A stretch of DNA of 64,000 nucleotides from an uncultured Verrucomicrobiota bacterium (lineage in GTDB: Bacteria > Verrucomicrobiota > Verrucomicrobiia > Verrucomicrobiales > Verrucomicrobiaceae). A program made the position numbers and the translations under genes. Below are positions 43,632 to 52,914 of this stretch, one piece after another. The stretch lies in the NCBI GenBank assembly GCA_903838675.1, contig CAILZI010000027.1:1-64000 (forward strand), in the 5' to 3' direction. The notes under the pieces were generated by a model. That model searched no databases. It was not told where the DNA came from and worked only from the letters and a program-made list of their open reading frames with translations. The first letter of the stretch is position 1, and every line of letters starts with the position of its first letter.

Positions 43632-44341
43632 CAACTCACATCGGCGCTTTTATCTCCATCGGATCACCTGCGGTCACTGAACTGGCTGCCGAGTGCGGTT
43701 TTGACTGGGTTTTGATCGATCTGGAGCACGGCTGCGAATCCGAAGCCGCCCTGCCAAATCAACTGCGTGCGCTGCGTGGCAGCAACACTATCGCCATCGT
43801 TCGCGTCAGCGCGCCGTATCCGGACCTGATCGGCCGTGTGCTCGACTGGGGCGCTCAAGGCATCATGGTTCCGCATGTGAACACGGTGGCAGAGGCCCGG
43901 CACTGCGTGGACGCGGCGTATTATCCTCCACAGGGCCATCGCGGCGTCTCGCGTACCGTCCGCGCCTATGGCTATGGCATGCGCCTTCCAACCGACGAAA
44001 TGCCCAAACCGATCATTCTCGCCCAAATCGAGACCGCCGAGGCGGTGGCGAACGCCGAGCAAATCGCCGCCGTGGAGGGCATCGATGCGCTCTTCATCGG
44101 CCCTGCCGATTTGTCCTTCGATCTGAAGGCGCAGCAATCACCCCGCCCCTACGACGACTGTGTCAGCAGCATCGTCAAAGCCGCCAGAGACCACGGCAAG
44201 GGCTGTGGCATCCTGGTCCGGCATGCGGATGACAAGGAGAAGCTCAAAGCGCTGGGGTTCACCTGGATCGCCATGGATTCCGACCTCTCGCTTGTGCGCG
44301 AGGGCTTCAAACGGAATCTCGCAGTGGCTCGGGAATGGTGA
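43628..44341 (+). CDS. HpcH/HpaI-type class II aldolase
   Basis: A 237-residue metal-dependent pyruvate aldolase: IGSPAVTELAAECGFDWVLID, LEHG, GAQGIMVPHVN, ILAQIETAEAV with the metal Glu, and IDALFIGPADLS with the metal Asp. Relatives include 4-hydroxy-2-oxoheptanedioate aldolase and 2-keto-3-deoxy-L-rhamnonate aldolase. Context (kinase and sialidase-like gene in the same coupled unit) favours a sugar-acid substrate over an aromatic one. Confidence 0.88.
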   Translation: MTTHIGAFISIGSPAVTELAAECGFDWVLIDLEHGCESEAALPNQLRALRGSNTIAIVRVSAPYPDLIGRVLDWGAQGIMVPHVNTVAEARHCVDAAYYPPQGHRGVSRTVRAYGYGMRLPTDEMPKPIILAQIETAEAVANAEQIAAVEGIDALFIGPADLSFDLKAQQSPRPYDDCVSSIVKAARDHGKGCGILVRHADDKEKLKALGFTWIAMDSDLSLVREGFKRNLAVAREW

Positions 44342-44395
44342 AATTGTCCGACTTTTCCCTTTGAATCGGCTTTTCCGGCCTAATCTCGCACCCCC

Positions 44396-44797
44396 ATGAA
44401 CGCATCCCCCCAAATCAAATCCAAGATCGTCGAACTGTGCGAAACCCTCGTGGCCGACAGCGACGTGAAAAATGCCCGCGAAAAAGCGGAAGCCTTCCTC
44501 GCCAATGAAGAAGCCGTGTCGCTCTACCGCGAGATGGCCACCCTCGGCCGCGCCTTGCACCAGAAGCAGCACCACGGTGAAGAGCCCAGCGGAGAGGAAA
44601 TTTCCCGCTTCACCGAGCTGCAGGACCAGTGCGATGCCAACACCGCCATCCTGAGCTTCATCGAAGCCCAGGACGTCCTGCGCGGCATTGCCGAAGTGGT
44701 GACAAGCTTCGTCGGCAAAAGCCTCGAGCGCGGTGAAGTGCCTGCCGAAGCCGAAGTGTTCTCCAAAGGCTGCGGCGAAGGCTGCGGCTGCCATTAA
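44396..44797 (+). CDS. YlbF/YmcA-family protein with Cys-rich tail
   Basis: A 133-residue all-helical protein that fits the YlbF/YmcA family (VADSDVKNAREKAEAFLANE, LYREMATLGRALHQKQ). It ends in CGEGCGCH with C126, C130 and C132, a probable metal or Fe-S site. In Bacillus, YlbF and YmcA act with YaaT on RNase Y, and the complex carries Fe-S clusters. A role in RNA processing here is by analogy only. It sits 54 bp behind the aldolase and 12 bp ahead of the DUF4886 gene. Confidence 0.75.
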   Translation: MNASPQIKSKIVELCETLVADSDVKNAREKAEAFLANEEAVSLYREMATLGRALHQKQHHGEEPSGEEISRFTELQDQCDANTAILSFIEAQDVLRGIAEVVTSFVGKSLERGEVPAEAEVFSKGCGEGCGCH

Positions 44798-44809
44798 TCA
44801 CCTGGCTGA

Positions 44810-45724
44810 ATGAAAGCGTTCGTCCTGATCGCTGCATTGCTGTTTTGCGTCTCGTCCTCCGCGGGCGAGGCCAAAACGGTGAAGCTGCTCACAATTGGCA
44901 ACAGTTTCTCCGCCAATGCCACGCATTACCTCGGTGATCTGGCGAAGGCTGGCGGGCACTCGCTGATTCATCAGCCCCTCGTCATCGGCGGTGCCTCGTT
45001 TCAGGTGCACGCCGAGAAAGCACAGAGGCATGAGGCAGACCCCAAGGACAAGGCGGGTGTCTACACCAGCGGCCGCGGATTGAAGGAAAACCTCGAACTG
45101 CAAAAGTGGGACTATGTAACGATCCAGCAGGCGAGCATCCAGAGCCACGACTTTGCCACCTATCAGCCCTCCGCTGGCTGGTTGAGCGACTACGTCACAA
45201 AACATGCGCCGCAGGCAAAACTGCTGGTGCATGAGACCTGGGAGTACCGGAAAGATGACTCGCGCTTCACCAAGCCGTCTGACAAACCGGGTGAACCCAA
45301 AACACAGGAGGAAATGTACACCGGCCTGCGCTCCGCCTATGACAAGATCGCCGCAGCATTCGGCGCCCGCATCATCCCGACCGGCGACGCCTTCCATCTC
45401 GCGGACACCGACCCGAACTGGGCTTATCAAACCGACACCGCCTTCGATCCCAAAGCCGCCAAACAGCCCGCACTTCCAAATCAGGCCCACTCACTTCATG
45501 TTGGCTGGCAGTGGAAGAAACAGAAAGACGGCAAGACGACGCTCGGCATGGACGGCCATCACGCGAATATGGCAGGCGAATACCTGGGTGCCTGCGTGTG
45601 GTATGAGGTCTTGTTTGGCGAAAGTGCGGTGGGCAACACCTTCGTTCCCAAGGGGCTGGATCCGAAAGATGCCCGCTTTTTGCAGGAGACCGCACATCGC
45701 GCAGTGATTGAGCGGACAAAATAA
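44810..45724 (+). CDS. Exported SGNH-like hydrolase (DUF4886 type)
   Basis: A 304-residue protein with a signal peptide (MKAFVLIAALLFCVSSSAGEA). SGNH blocks: block I TIGNSFSANA with the nucleophile Ser, KWDYVTIQQAS, and block V MDGHHANMAGEYL with the catalytic Asp/His. Such proteins deacetylate or de-esterify polysaccharides, or are lectin-like. It lies ahead of the FAD oxidoreductase pair and probably belongs to the same exported carbohydrate locus. Confidence 0.82.
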   Translation: MKAFVLIAALLFCVSSSAGEAKTVKLLTIGNSFSANATHYLGDLAKAGGHSLIHQPLVIGGASFQVHAEKAQRHEADPKDKAGVYTSGRGLKENLELQKWDYVTIQQASIQSHDFATYQPSAGWLSDYVTKHAPQAKLLVHETWEYRKDDSRFTKPSDKPGEPKTQEEMYTGLRSAYDKIAAAFGARIIPTGDAFHLADTDPNWAYQTDTAFDPKAAKQPALPNQAHSLHVGWQWKKQKDGKTTLGMDGHHANMAGEYLGACVWYEVLFGESAVGNTFVPKGLDPKDARFLQETAHRAVIERTK

Positions 45725-45760
45725 TGTCTAAAAAGTGATGATCGTGTCCTTGTGAAAACC

Positions 45761-47806
45761 ATGACACGCATCGTCGCCCTCCTTTTCGCTTTCAGTTTGT
45801 CTGCTCATGCCGCCATGGAGGCGGATGTCATTGTCTATGGAGCCACACCGGGGGGATTCTGCGCCGCCATCGCCGCAGCGCGGGAAGGGGTATCCGTCAT
45901 CCTGCTGGAACCAACGGATCATGTCGGCGGAGTGAACACGGGTGGACTCTGCTTCAGCGACTCCAATCAAACGGTGCGCAGCACGGTGCTGGGCTTGTTT
46001 GAGGAATGGCATGCGCGCATCGAAAACGACTACCAGCAGCGCGGCGTTGCCCTGCCCTACAAGGTAAGCGAGAAAGATCACAAACCCTGGACCTACGAAC
46101 CGCATGTGGCGGCGAAGATCACGCAACAGATGCTGGACGAAGCTGGCGTGAAGGTGCTGACGAAGCGGGCTTTGAAATCAGTGACAAAGGAGGGCACGCA
46201 CATTGCCAAACTCGTGACGAGTGACGGAGACTTCGCAGCCAAGGTCTTCGTGGACGGAACCTATGAGGGCGATTTGATGGCGGCAGCCGGTGTAAGTTGG
46301 ACGATTGGCCGCGAAGGGCGACAGGAGTTCGGAGAGCCTCTGGCAGGAAAGCAATACTCCAAGGCGAGGCTGGCGATCTCAGGCCTCGCTGCGGCAGGCA
46401 AGCCGCTGCCTTTGATAACGACGATGGATGCTGGCGCGGATGAGGCGGGCGACAAGAACGTGATGGTGTACAGCTTTCGTCTTTGCGTCACCAAAGACCC
46501 GGAAAACCGGGTGCCGTTTCCGCAGCCATCCAGCTATGACCCCGCACGCTTTGAGGTCGTGCGGCGTTACTTTGCGCAGGAAAAGAAGCCACATTTGCTG
46601 TGGGATCTGTACCCGCTGCCGGGCAACAAGTTTGATGCAAACAATGGGATCGGTAAACAGTTCTCCATGGGTCTTGTAGGTGCCTGCAATGGCTGGAGCG
46701 AAGCGAATGAGGCTGGACGCGCGAAGATCTGGGAGGCGCACAGGCAGTACACACTGGAGATGCATCACTTCCTCAGCACCGATCCTGCCGTGCCTGAAGC
46801 ACTGCGCCAGCAGATGGCGGAACTCGGCCTCTGCCGTGATGAATTTGCCGCCTCTGGTCACTGGTCGCCGCAGCTCTATGTGCGCGAAGGGCGGCGCATG
46901 ATCGGTGAATACGTCGTGTCGCAGAAGGACATCATGGACGAGCCGAACAAGGATGATCCCATAATCGTGTCGTCGTTCTCCATCGACTCGCACGACTGCC
47001 AGCGCGTGGGGACGCAGGACATGGTCATTGATGAAGGCACCATCATGCCGGTGCGTATGGCGGGCCGGAGGCACGGCTATCCCTATCACATCCCCTATCG
47101 GGCCATCACTCCGAAGGCCGCTGAGTGCGACAACATGCTCGTTCCTGTGGCGCTGTCCTGCACGCATGTAGGCATCGCTTCCATCCGCGTGGAGCCTACG
47201 TGGATGATCCTCGGCCAGAGCGCAGGCATCGCCGCCGCTATGACCGCGAAGCAAAACGTCAGCGTGCAAAAGCTGCCGTACCCCGCATTGCGAGAGCGCT
47301 TGCTGGCGCAGAAACAGGTGCTCGAATTGCCTGTGCTACCGGACATTCCTCCCGAGGCAAAGGGTGTGATGAACGTCGATCCGAACAGCCTGCCCGGCAT
47401 CGTGCTCGATGATTCGCAGGCCGAGCTCAAGGGTCAATGGAGCCGCTCCTCCGGCTTCAAGCCGTATATTGGAGTCGGCTATCTTCACGACGACAAACGC
47501 GCCGACGGCCAGTCCATGGCCATCTTTCGCTGCAAAGTGCCGAAGACGGGCCGCTATGAACTGCGCATGGCCTATTCACCCCATGCGACGCGCGCGACAA
47601 AAGTGCCTGTTACGATCCAATGCGGTGGTCGCAAGACTGACATCACCGTCGATCAAACGCAGCCGCTGGCCGCCGGGGAGGCGTTTCGGACCATTGGCAG
47701 CGTGCAGCTTGATGGCGGTGTCGAAACAGTCATCACAATCAGCAATCCCGGTACCGATGGCTTTGTGATTCTGGATGCACTGCAACTCATCGAGGCTAAC
47801 AACTAA
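45761..47806 (+). CDS. Exported FAD-dependent oxidoreductase with C-terminal golvesin-like domain
   Basis: From ATG 45761 this is 681 residues (an in-frame GTG at 45752 is possible). Signal MTRIVALLFAFSLSAHA, then an FAD-binding domain: VIVYGATPGGFCAAIAAARE (Rossmann), LLEPTDHVGGVNTGG, VFVDGTYEGDLMAAAGV. The C-terminal about 150 residues (GIVLDDSQAELKGQWSRSSG to FVILDALQLIEA) look like the golvesin/xanthan-lyase C-terminal beta domain. A secreted redox enzyme acting on carbohydrate or an organic acid is inferred. Confidence 0.85.
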   Translation: MTRIVALLFAFSLSAHAAMEADVIVYGATPGGFCAAIAAAREGVSVILLEPTDHVGGVNTGGLCFSDSNQTVRSTVLGLFEEWHARIENDYQQRGVALPYKVSEKDHKPWTYEPHVAAKITQQMLDEAGVKVLTKRALKSVTKEGTHIAKLVTSDGDFAAKVFVDGTYEGDLMAAAGVSWTIGREGRQEFGEPLAGKQYSKARLAISGLAAAGKPLPLITTMDAGADEAGDKNVMVYSFRLCVTKDPENRVPFPQPSSYDPARFEVVRRYFAQEKKPHLLWDLYPLPGNKFDANNGIGKQFSMGLVGACNGWSEANEAGRAKIWEAHRQYTLEMHHFLSTDPAVPEALRQQMAELGLCRDEFAASGHWSPQLYVREGRRMIGEYVVSQKDIMDEPNKDDPIIVSSFSIDSHDCQRVGTQDMVIDEGTIMPVRMAGRRHGYPYHIPYRAITPKAAECDNMLVPVALSCTHVGIASIRVEPTWMILGQSAGIAAAMTAKQNVSVQKLPYPALRERLLAQKQVLELPVLPDIPPEAKGVMNVDPNSLPGIVLDDSQAELKGQWSRSSGFKPYIGVGYLHDDKRADGQSMAIFRCKVPKTGRYELRMAYSPHATRATKVPVTIQCGGRKTDITVDQTQPLAAGEAFRTIGSVQLDGGVETVITISNPGTDGFVILDALQLIEANN

Positions 47807-47813
47807 ACCCACC

Positions 47814-49412
47814 ATGAAGTCATTGTTCTTTGCTTGTCTGATCTGCGTCGCCCACCTCAACGCAGCGGACCCTATAACGTCCGACATCGTCGTGTATGGC
47901 GGAGTGCCCTGCGGTATCGCTGCATCCATAGTGGCGGCGCGTGAAGGCGCGAAGGTGGTGCTCATCGAGCCGACGAAGCATGTCGGTGGGCTGAGCACGA
48001 GCGGCATCAATACCGCCGAGAGCGAGCACATGCTAAAATGGACCATCGGTGGCTTTGCGGATGAATTTTACCGCCGACTCGGGGCTCACTATCAGACCGG
48101 CGTACCGGAGTATTTCTTTGAGTCCAGTGTTGCCGAGAAAATCTATCTCGAAATGCTGCACGAGGCGGGTGTGGAAGTGCGTTTTGGCGCATCCGTGGCT
48201 GCGGTGGCCAAAGACGGCGCACGCATCACCGCGATCACTCTCACGGACGGTTCCAAGTTGCAGGCGAAAGTCTTCATCGATGCAGGTTATGAGGGCGACC
48301 TCATGGCGCGTGCCGGTGTCAAATACGCCGTCGGCCGCGAGTCGAAGGCGGAGTTTGGCGAAGAGGCTGCGGGAATCCGTTTTGACAAGACTCCTCGCAA
48401 AGCTCGGACCGTGGACGAAAGCGGCAAGCTGCTTCCGGGCATCAGCGCATGGGCCAAAGATTTGCAGGAAGGCGATGCTCATCGTGCGCCGATGAACTAC
48501 AATTTTCGCCTCACGGTGGCGAAGGATCCCAAGCTGCAGGTGTCCATCCCGGCGCCGAAGCATTACGACGAGAAGCGCTACGCGCTGCTGGCCAGCTGGT
48601 TTTGCGATCAGACGCTGCAAAACAAGCCGGTGAAACTCGCGGACATCCTCGACCTCTATGGCCGCCGCAACGGCAAGTTTGAACTGAACAACAAGCAGTC
48701 CGCCATCTACTCGCTCGGAAACTTTGGCGGCCAATTTGACTGGCCAAATGCCACATACGAAGAGCGAGCCCGTATTTACCAGGACCACATGGATTACACG
48801 CTCGGTCTGCTGCATTTCCTCGCCACGGACGCTGCGGTGCCTGCAAAGGTGCAGGAGGAGATGAAGTCGCTGGGCCTGCACAAGGATGAGTTCACCGACA
48901 ACGGCAACCTGCCTTATCAGCTCTACGTGCGCGAGGCACGGCGGATGCGCGGCGAACATGTCGTGACGCAGCAGGATGTGCAGGAGGACCGCCGCAAGCC
49001 GGACAGCATCGGCATGAGCAGCCATTTCATCGACTGCCACCACGTTCAGCGCGTGGCCTTGAATGAAAACGAGTTCGTCAATGAAGGCCGCATCTGGCGC
49101 ATGGGCTATGCGTATCAGATTCCGTATCGGGCGCTCACACCCCAAGCCGCCGAATGCACCAATCTTCTCGTGCCCGGTGCTGCCAGCTACACCCATGTGG
49201 CTTTTTGCACGCTGCGGCTTGAGAGCGTGTGGATGATCACCGGTCATGCTGCTGGCATCGCCGCTGCGCTGGTGGTGAAGGACGACGTCAGTGTGCAGAA
49301 AGTTCCGCTGGCCTCATTGCAGGACAAGCTGCGCACCCAGAAGCAGGTGGTCGATTTCATTCCCGGCCTGCCGGAGAAGTGTGAGCATCTCAACGGCCCG
49401 CCGGAATTTTAA
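47814..49412 (+). CDS. Exported FAD-dependent oxidoreductase, paralogue of the preceding gene
   Basis: From ATG 47814 this is 532 residues with a signal peptide (MKSLFFACLICVAHLNA) and the same FAD_oxidored layout as the gene before it (IVVYGGVPCGIAASIVAARE, LIEPTKHVGGLSTSGI, VFIDAGYEGDLMARAGV, YQIPYRALTPQAAECTNLLV). It lacks the golvesin-like tail. The tandem arrangement suggests a duplication with one domain lost or gained, and related but distinct substrates. It is 7 bp downstream of its paralogue. Confidence 0.85.
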   Translation: MKSLFFACLICVAHLNAADPITSDIVVYGGVPCGIAASIVAAREGAKVVLIEPTKHVGGLSTSGINTAESEHMLKWTIGGFADEFYRRLGAHYQTGVPEYFFESSVAEKIYLEMLHEAGVEVRFGASVAAVAKDGARITAITLTDGSKLQAKVFIDAGYEGDLMARAGVKYAVGRESKAEFGEEAAGIRFDKTPRKARTVDESGKLLPGISAWAKDLQEGDAHRAPMNYNFRLTVAKDPKLQVSIPAPKHYDEKRYALLASWFCDQTLQNKPVKLADILDLYGRRNGKFELNNKQSAIYSLGNFGGQFDWPNATYEERARIYQDHMDYTLGLLHFLATDAAVPAKVQEEMKSLGLHKDEFTDNGNLPYQLYVREARRMRGEHVVTQQDVQEDRRKPDSIGMSSHFIDCHHVQRVALNENEFVNEGRIWRMGYAYQIPYRALTPQAAECTNLLVPGAASYTHVAFCTLRLESVWMITGHAAGIAAALVVKDDVSVQKVPLASLQDKLRTQKQVVDFIPGLPEKCEHLNGPPEF

Positions 49413-49425
49413 GATTGAACCCATC

Positions 49426-50694
49426 ATGAATACTCGTCGTCATTTCATCGCCTCCATCACCGCCGCGCTTGGTGGTTCTGTTTTTTCCGCCAATGGCAAG
49501 CCGAAGACCATTCTGCTCCAGTCCGCCTGGGATACGGTGAACATCGGCGACATCGGCCACGCGCCGGGCACCCTGCGTATCATCGAAGAGCATCTTCCAG
49601 ATGTGAAGGTGGTGCTCTGGGCCATGAAGCTGGATGAGCGCGTCACTGCGATGCTCAAGACGCGTTTCCCCAAGGTGGAGATCATGCAGGGGAGCCTCAC
49701 TGGCAAAGGCGAAAAGGATGAAGCGCTGCGGCAGGCGATTGCCAGCTGCGATCTTTTCATCCGAAATTCCGGCATGGGCCAGGACATCAACTTCATGCAG
49801 TTCTGCCAGAAAGTCGGCAAACCGTACGGACTTTTTGGTCAGTCGTACTTTGCCTCTATGGTGGTGGGCAATGGCGCGGAAGAACGCACCGCCTTGCTGA
49901 ACGCCGCTTCATTCATCTACACGCGTGAAATGAAAACACTGAGCATCCTCAAAGGCGCTGGCATCAAGACGCCCGCGCTTGAGTTCGGGCCGGATGGCTG
50001 CCTCGGCATCGACGTGCGTGATGACGTGCGCGGATTGGCGACCATGAAGAAGCTCGGACTGGAAGAGCGGAAATTCATTACCATTCAACTTCGCACCAAC
50101 ACGGCCAAGCTTCCCGGTGTGGACGACAAGCGCACTCCAAAGCTCAATCCGTTGCATCCCACCCCAGAGCAGATCGCCGATGATGAACGCCGTGCGGCGA
50201 AGTTTCGGGAGCTGGTGACACTGTGGGTCAAGAAGACAGGACACAAGGTGCTCATCGCCCCTGAGGTGAAGAAGGAGATGGAGCACAACAAGCGCCTCAT
50301 TCACGATCCACTTCCGCCTGAGATCCAGAAGCACGTCGTGAACCTCGACTACTTCTGGAACGCCGATGAAGCCGCTTCCATTTTTGCGCGTGCCCACACC
50401 ATCGTCTGCCACGAGCCGCATTCACCGATCATCGCACTGGCGAACGGCACGCCGATCATTCACACCTACTCAGAGTTCCACTCGCCTAAGTGCTGGATGT
50501 TCAAGGACATCGGCCTGGGTGAATGGCTGCTGGAAATGGACGAGACACCGGCGAGCAAGATGGCGGAGACCTTGTTTACCATCGATGCCGACTACCCTGC
50601 GGCCCAAGCCAAAGTGAAAAAGGCCATGGCATATGTAAATGAGTGCTTCGGCAGGTCGATGCAACACGTGAAAGGCATTTTAGCCGCAGCTTGA
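49426..50694 (+). CDS. Polysaccharide pyruvyl transferase-like protein with Tat signal
   Basis: From ATG 49426 this is 422 residues. MNTRRHFIASITAALGGSVF is a twin-arginine export signal. The mature protein has the pyruvyl transferase/GT-B type layout: ILLQSAWDTVNIGDIGH, DLFIRNSGMGQD, GQSYF and CHEPHSPIIALANGTPIIH. These enzymes normally transfer pyruvate from PEP in the cytosol, so export is unusual and points to a different reaction. It follows the FAD paralogues by 13 bp. Confidence 0.8.
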   Translation: MNTRRHFIASITAALGGSVFSANGKPKTILLQSAWDTVNIGDIGHAPGTLRIIEEHLPDVKVVLWAMKLDERVTAMLKTRFPKVEIMQGSLTGKGEKDEALRQAIASCDLFIRNSGMGQDINFMQFCQKVGKPYGLFGQSYFASMVVGNGAEERTALLNAASFIYTREMKTLSILKGAGIKTPALEFGPDGCLGIDVRDDVRGLATMKKLGLEERKFITIQLRTNTAKLPGVDDKRTPKLNPLHPTPEQIADDERRAAKFRELVTLWVKKTGHKVLIAPEVKKEMEHNKRLIHDPLPPEIQKHVVNLDYFWNADEAASIFARAHTIVCHEPHSPIIALANGTPIIHTYSEFHSPKCWMFKDIGLGEWLLEMDETPASKMAETLFTIDADYPAAQAKVKKAMAYVNECFGRSMQHVKGILAAA

Positions 50695-50726
50695 AGCATT
50701 CGCGGATTCTTGACGTTATCAGCGCG

Positions 50727-52658
50727 ATGTTTCTGCGCCGATTAGTCCTCCTTTCCGCAGCCGCCACTCTCTGTGCGCAGGCCGATGTTTCATTGGTAGC
50801 TGATGGCAGGCCAAGGGCAATGATCGTCACAGCGGATCATCCCTCGCGCGTTGTGCGTTATGCGAGCGAGGAGTTGGTGAGTCATGTGGAGAAGGCGACC
50901 GGGCTGCGACTGGAGATTCATGCCGAAAGCGAAGCCAATGCGGCCCTGCCGACGCGCATCTACATTGGCGACAGCCATGCGGTGCGTGAGGCTGGGATCA
51001 ATGTGGGAAAACTGGCGGCAGAAGCGTTTGTGCTGCGGGTTAAGGATGATGCGGTCTTCATTGCTGGCAACGATGGCGGTGGTGATCCGCTGGACGCAGA
51101 CACACTCGCAGGCACGCTCTGGGGTGTGTACGAATGGCTGGACCGCGACGTAGGCGTGCGCTGGCTGTGGCCGGGTGAACTGGGAACACATGTGCCAAGG
51201 ACGAAAACGGTGGTCGCCAAGACTTGCGATGAAACTATCTCCCCTCGCTTGTTCCAGCGACGGCTGCGGGCGGGGACGGGCTTTATTAGCGAACATCCCG
51301 CGTTAGGTTTCACCTCGGCAGCCTTCAAGCAGTTCAGCGATGAACAAAGCGTCTATCTACGCCGGCATCGCATGGGGCGGAGTTATCCGGTGAGCTATGG
51401 GCATGCCTTCACCGATTGGTGGGAAAAGGATGGCAAAGCACATCCCGAGTGGTTCCAGCTGCTGGAGAGTGGCAAACGCGGCCCGAACAAGAAAAACGGC
51501 CGCTTCTCCATGTGTGTCTCCAATACCGATTTTCAGCATGAGATTGTCGCGCGCTGGACCGCAAAGCGCTCTCCCAATGCCTCGACACCAGGATTCATCA
51601 ATGCGTGCGAAAATGACATTCTCGGTCTCTGCACCTGCGAAAAGTGCCGTGCACTGGATGGCGCTGCGCCGGGTGATTACCTGAAGTTTTATCCGCCCAC
51701 TTCGAAAATGGCAGGTTCACGCTTTGTCTCAGACCGCTATGCACGGTTCTGGCTTGGCATCCAGCAGCAGGCGCCTCAGGGAGTCACGGTCGTGGGCTAT
51801 GCCTACTTCAATTATTTCCAGGCACCGACCAGCGGCATCAAACTCAATCCGAACATCCTCATTGGTTATTGTCCTTCTGCTGGCTGGTTTCCGCGCTCCG
51901 CTGAAGAGCACGCATGGATGAAGCAGCAATGGGCGGACTGGCGCGGCACAGGAGCGCGGCTGTTCATGCGCTCGAATCATCTGCTGGATGGGTACTGCAT
52001 GCCATTCATCTTCGCGCATCAGTTTGCCGATGAGTTCCATCATGCCATGGAGAAAGGCATGGTCGCTACAGACTATGACTCACTCACGGGTCACTGGGCC
52101 ACGCAGGGTCCGAATCTCTACACCGTGGCACGCCTGCATGTCCGGCCAGAGGCTTCGGCAGATGAAGTGCTGGCAGAATACTATGCTGCTTTCGGGGGTG
52201 CGGCGGATGCGGTGAAAAGATATTTCGGATACTGGGAAAGTTACACCACAGGCAACCGCGAGAAGATCAATCAGACGATGGAAACGCTGCAGGCCTCGCG
52301 CTGGCGGAGCTGGGGCAAGGCCGCGTACGTGCTGTATCCGCCAGATTGTTTTACGCCTGCGGAGAAGTTGCTGGAGCAGGCATTGAGTGCGATTGGGAAT
52401 GATGCAGAAGCAGCCGCTCGTGTGAAGTTTCTCCAGCTCGGCCTGCAGCATGCCCGGCTCTGCGCCCGCGTCTCCGCAGTGCTTACGCTCGTCACCTCCA
52501 CTGCTGACAAAAACGAGATCAAAGATGCTTTAGATGAGTTGATCGCCTTTCGCCGGGCCAACGAACGTTCGGGCATCGGCAACTTCAACCACCTCGCCTG
52601 GGTGGAGGATTTGAGCTGGAAATTGTCCGAAGAAGCCCGGCGGACAGCTGATCCATGA
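50727..52658 (+). CDS. Exported DUF4838-domain protein
   Basis: From ATG 50727 this is 643 residues. Signal MFLRRLVLLSAAATLCAQA, then an N-terminal glucuronidase-like alpha/beta domain (VVRYASEELVSHVEKATGLRL), YEWLDRDVGVRWLWPGE, the cysteine block ENDILGLCTCEKC, and a TIM-barrel-like middle. DUF4838 proteins occur in glycan-degradation loci of Planctomycetes and Verrucomicrobia and resemble GH67/GH20-like barrels; activity is unproven. The gene overlaps a truncated osmC by 4 bp and closes the cluster. Confidence 0.83.
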   Translation: MFLRRLVLLSAAATLCAQADVSLVADGRPRAMIVTADHPSRVVRYASEELVSHVEKATGLRLEIHAESEANAALPTRIYIGDSHAVREAGINVGKLAAEAFVLRVKDDAVFIAGNDGGGDPLDADTLAGTLWGVYEWLDRDVGVRWLWPGELGTHVPRTKTVVAKTCDETISPRLFQRRLRAGTGFISEHPALGFTSAAFKQFSDEQSVYLRRHRMGRSYPVSYGHAFTDWWEKDGKAHPEWFQLLESGKRGPNKKNGRFSMCVSNTDFQHEIVARWTAKRSPNASTPGFINACENDILGLCTCEKCRALDGAAPGDYLKFYPPTSKMAGSRFVSDRYARFWLGIQQQAPQGVTVVGYAYFNYFQAPTSGIKLNPNILIGYCPSAGWFPRSAEEHAWMKQQWADWRGTGARLFMRSNHLLDGYCMPFIFAHQFADEFHHAMEKGMVATDYDSLTGHWATQGPNLYTVARLHVRPEASADEVLAEYYAAFGGAADAVKRYFGYWESYTTGNREKINQTMETLQASRWRSWGKAAYVLYPPDCFTPAEKLLEQALSAIGNDAEAAARVKFLQLGLQHARLCARVSAVLTLVTSTADKNEIKDALDELIAFRRANERSGIGNFNHLAWVEDLSWKLSEEARRTADP

Positions 52659-52888
52659 TTCTGGGCATGGCCGGATTTACGCCCGACAAGATCGCCACCA
52701 CAACCACCATCACTTTGGAGCCCAAAGACGGCGGTTTTGCCATCACTGCCAGCCACCTTGATGTCACTGCTGAGATCCCTGGCATTGACGAGGCCACCTT
52801 CCAAGACCTCGCAGGTAAAGCGAAAACCGGCTGCCCCGTCTCGAAGCTGCTGAATGCGACGATCACGATGGAAGCCAAGTTGGGGTGA
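52655..52888 (+). pseudogene. Truncated OsmC (C-terminal half only)
   Basis: The 77 residues MILGMAGFTP...GFAITASHLDVT...IPGIDEATFQD...TGCPVSKLL match the C-terminal half of OsmC peroxiredoxins, including the second redox Cys (C60). The N-terminal half with the first catalytic Cys (NPEELxxAxxxxCF in OsmC) is missing. In OsmC this region begins in the middle of a helix, so the visible ATG is not a true start. The fragment starts exactly at the DUF4838 stop, which suggests that DUF4838 DNA was joined into an osmC gene. It is probably non-functional, though an ATGA overlap would permit translation. Confidence 0.8.
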
Positions 52889-52914
52889 TCCAGGCTTCCT
52901 CTGGCAAGGCTTGC

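Noticed and set aside
48033..49247. Open frame (404 codons) on the minus strand
   Set aside because: It is antisense to the second FAD oxidoreductase.
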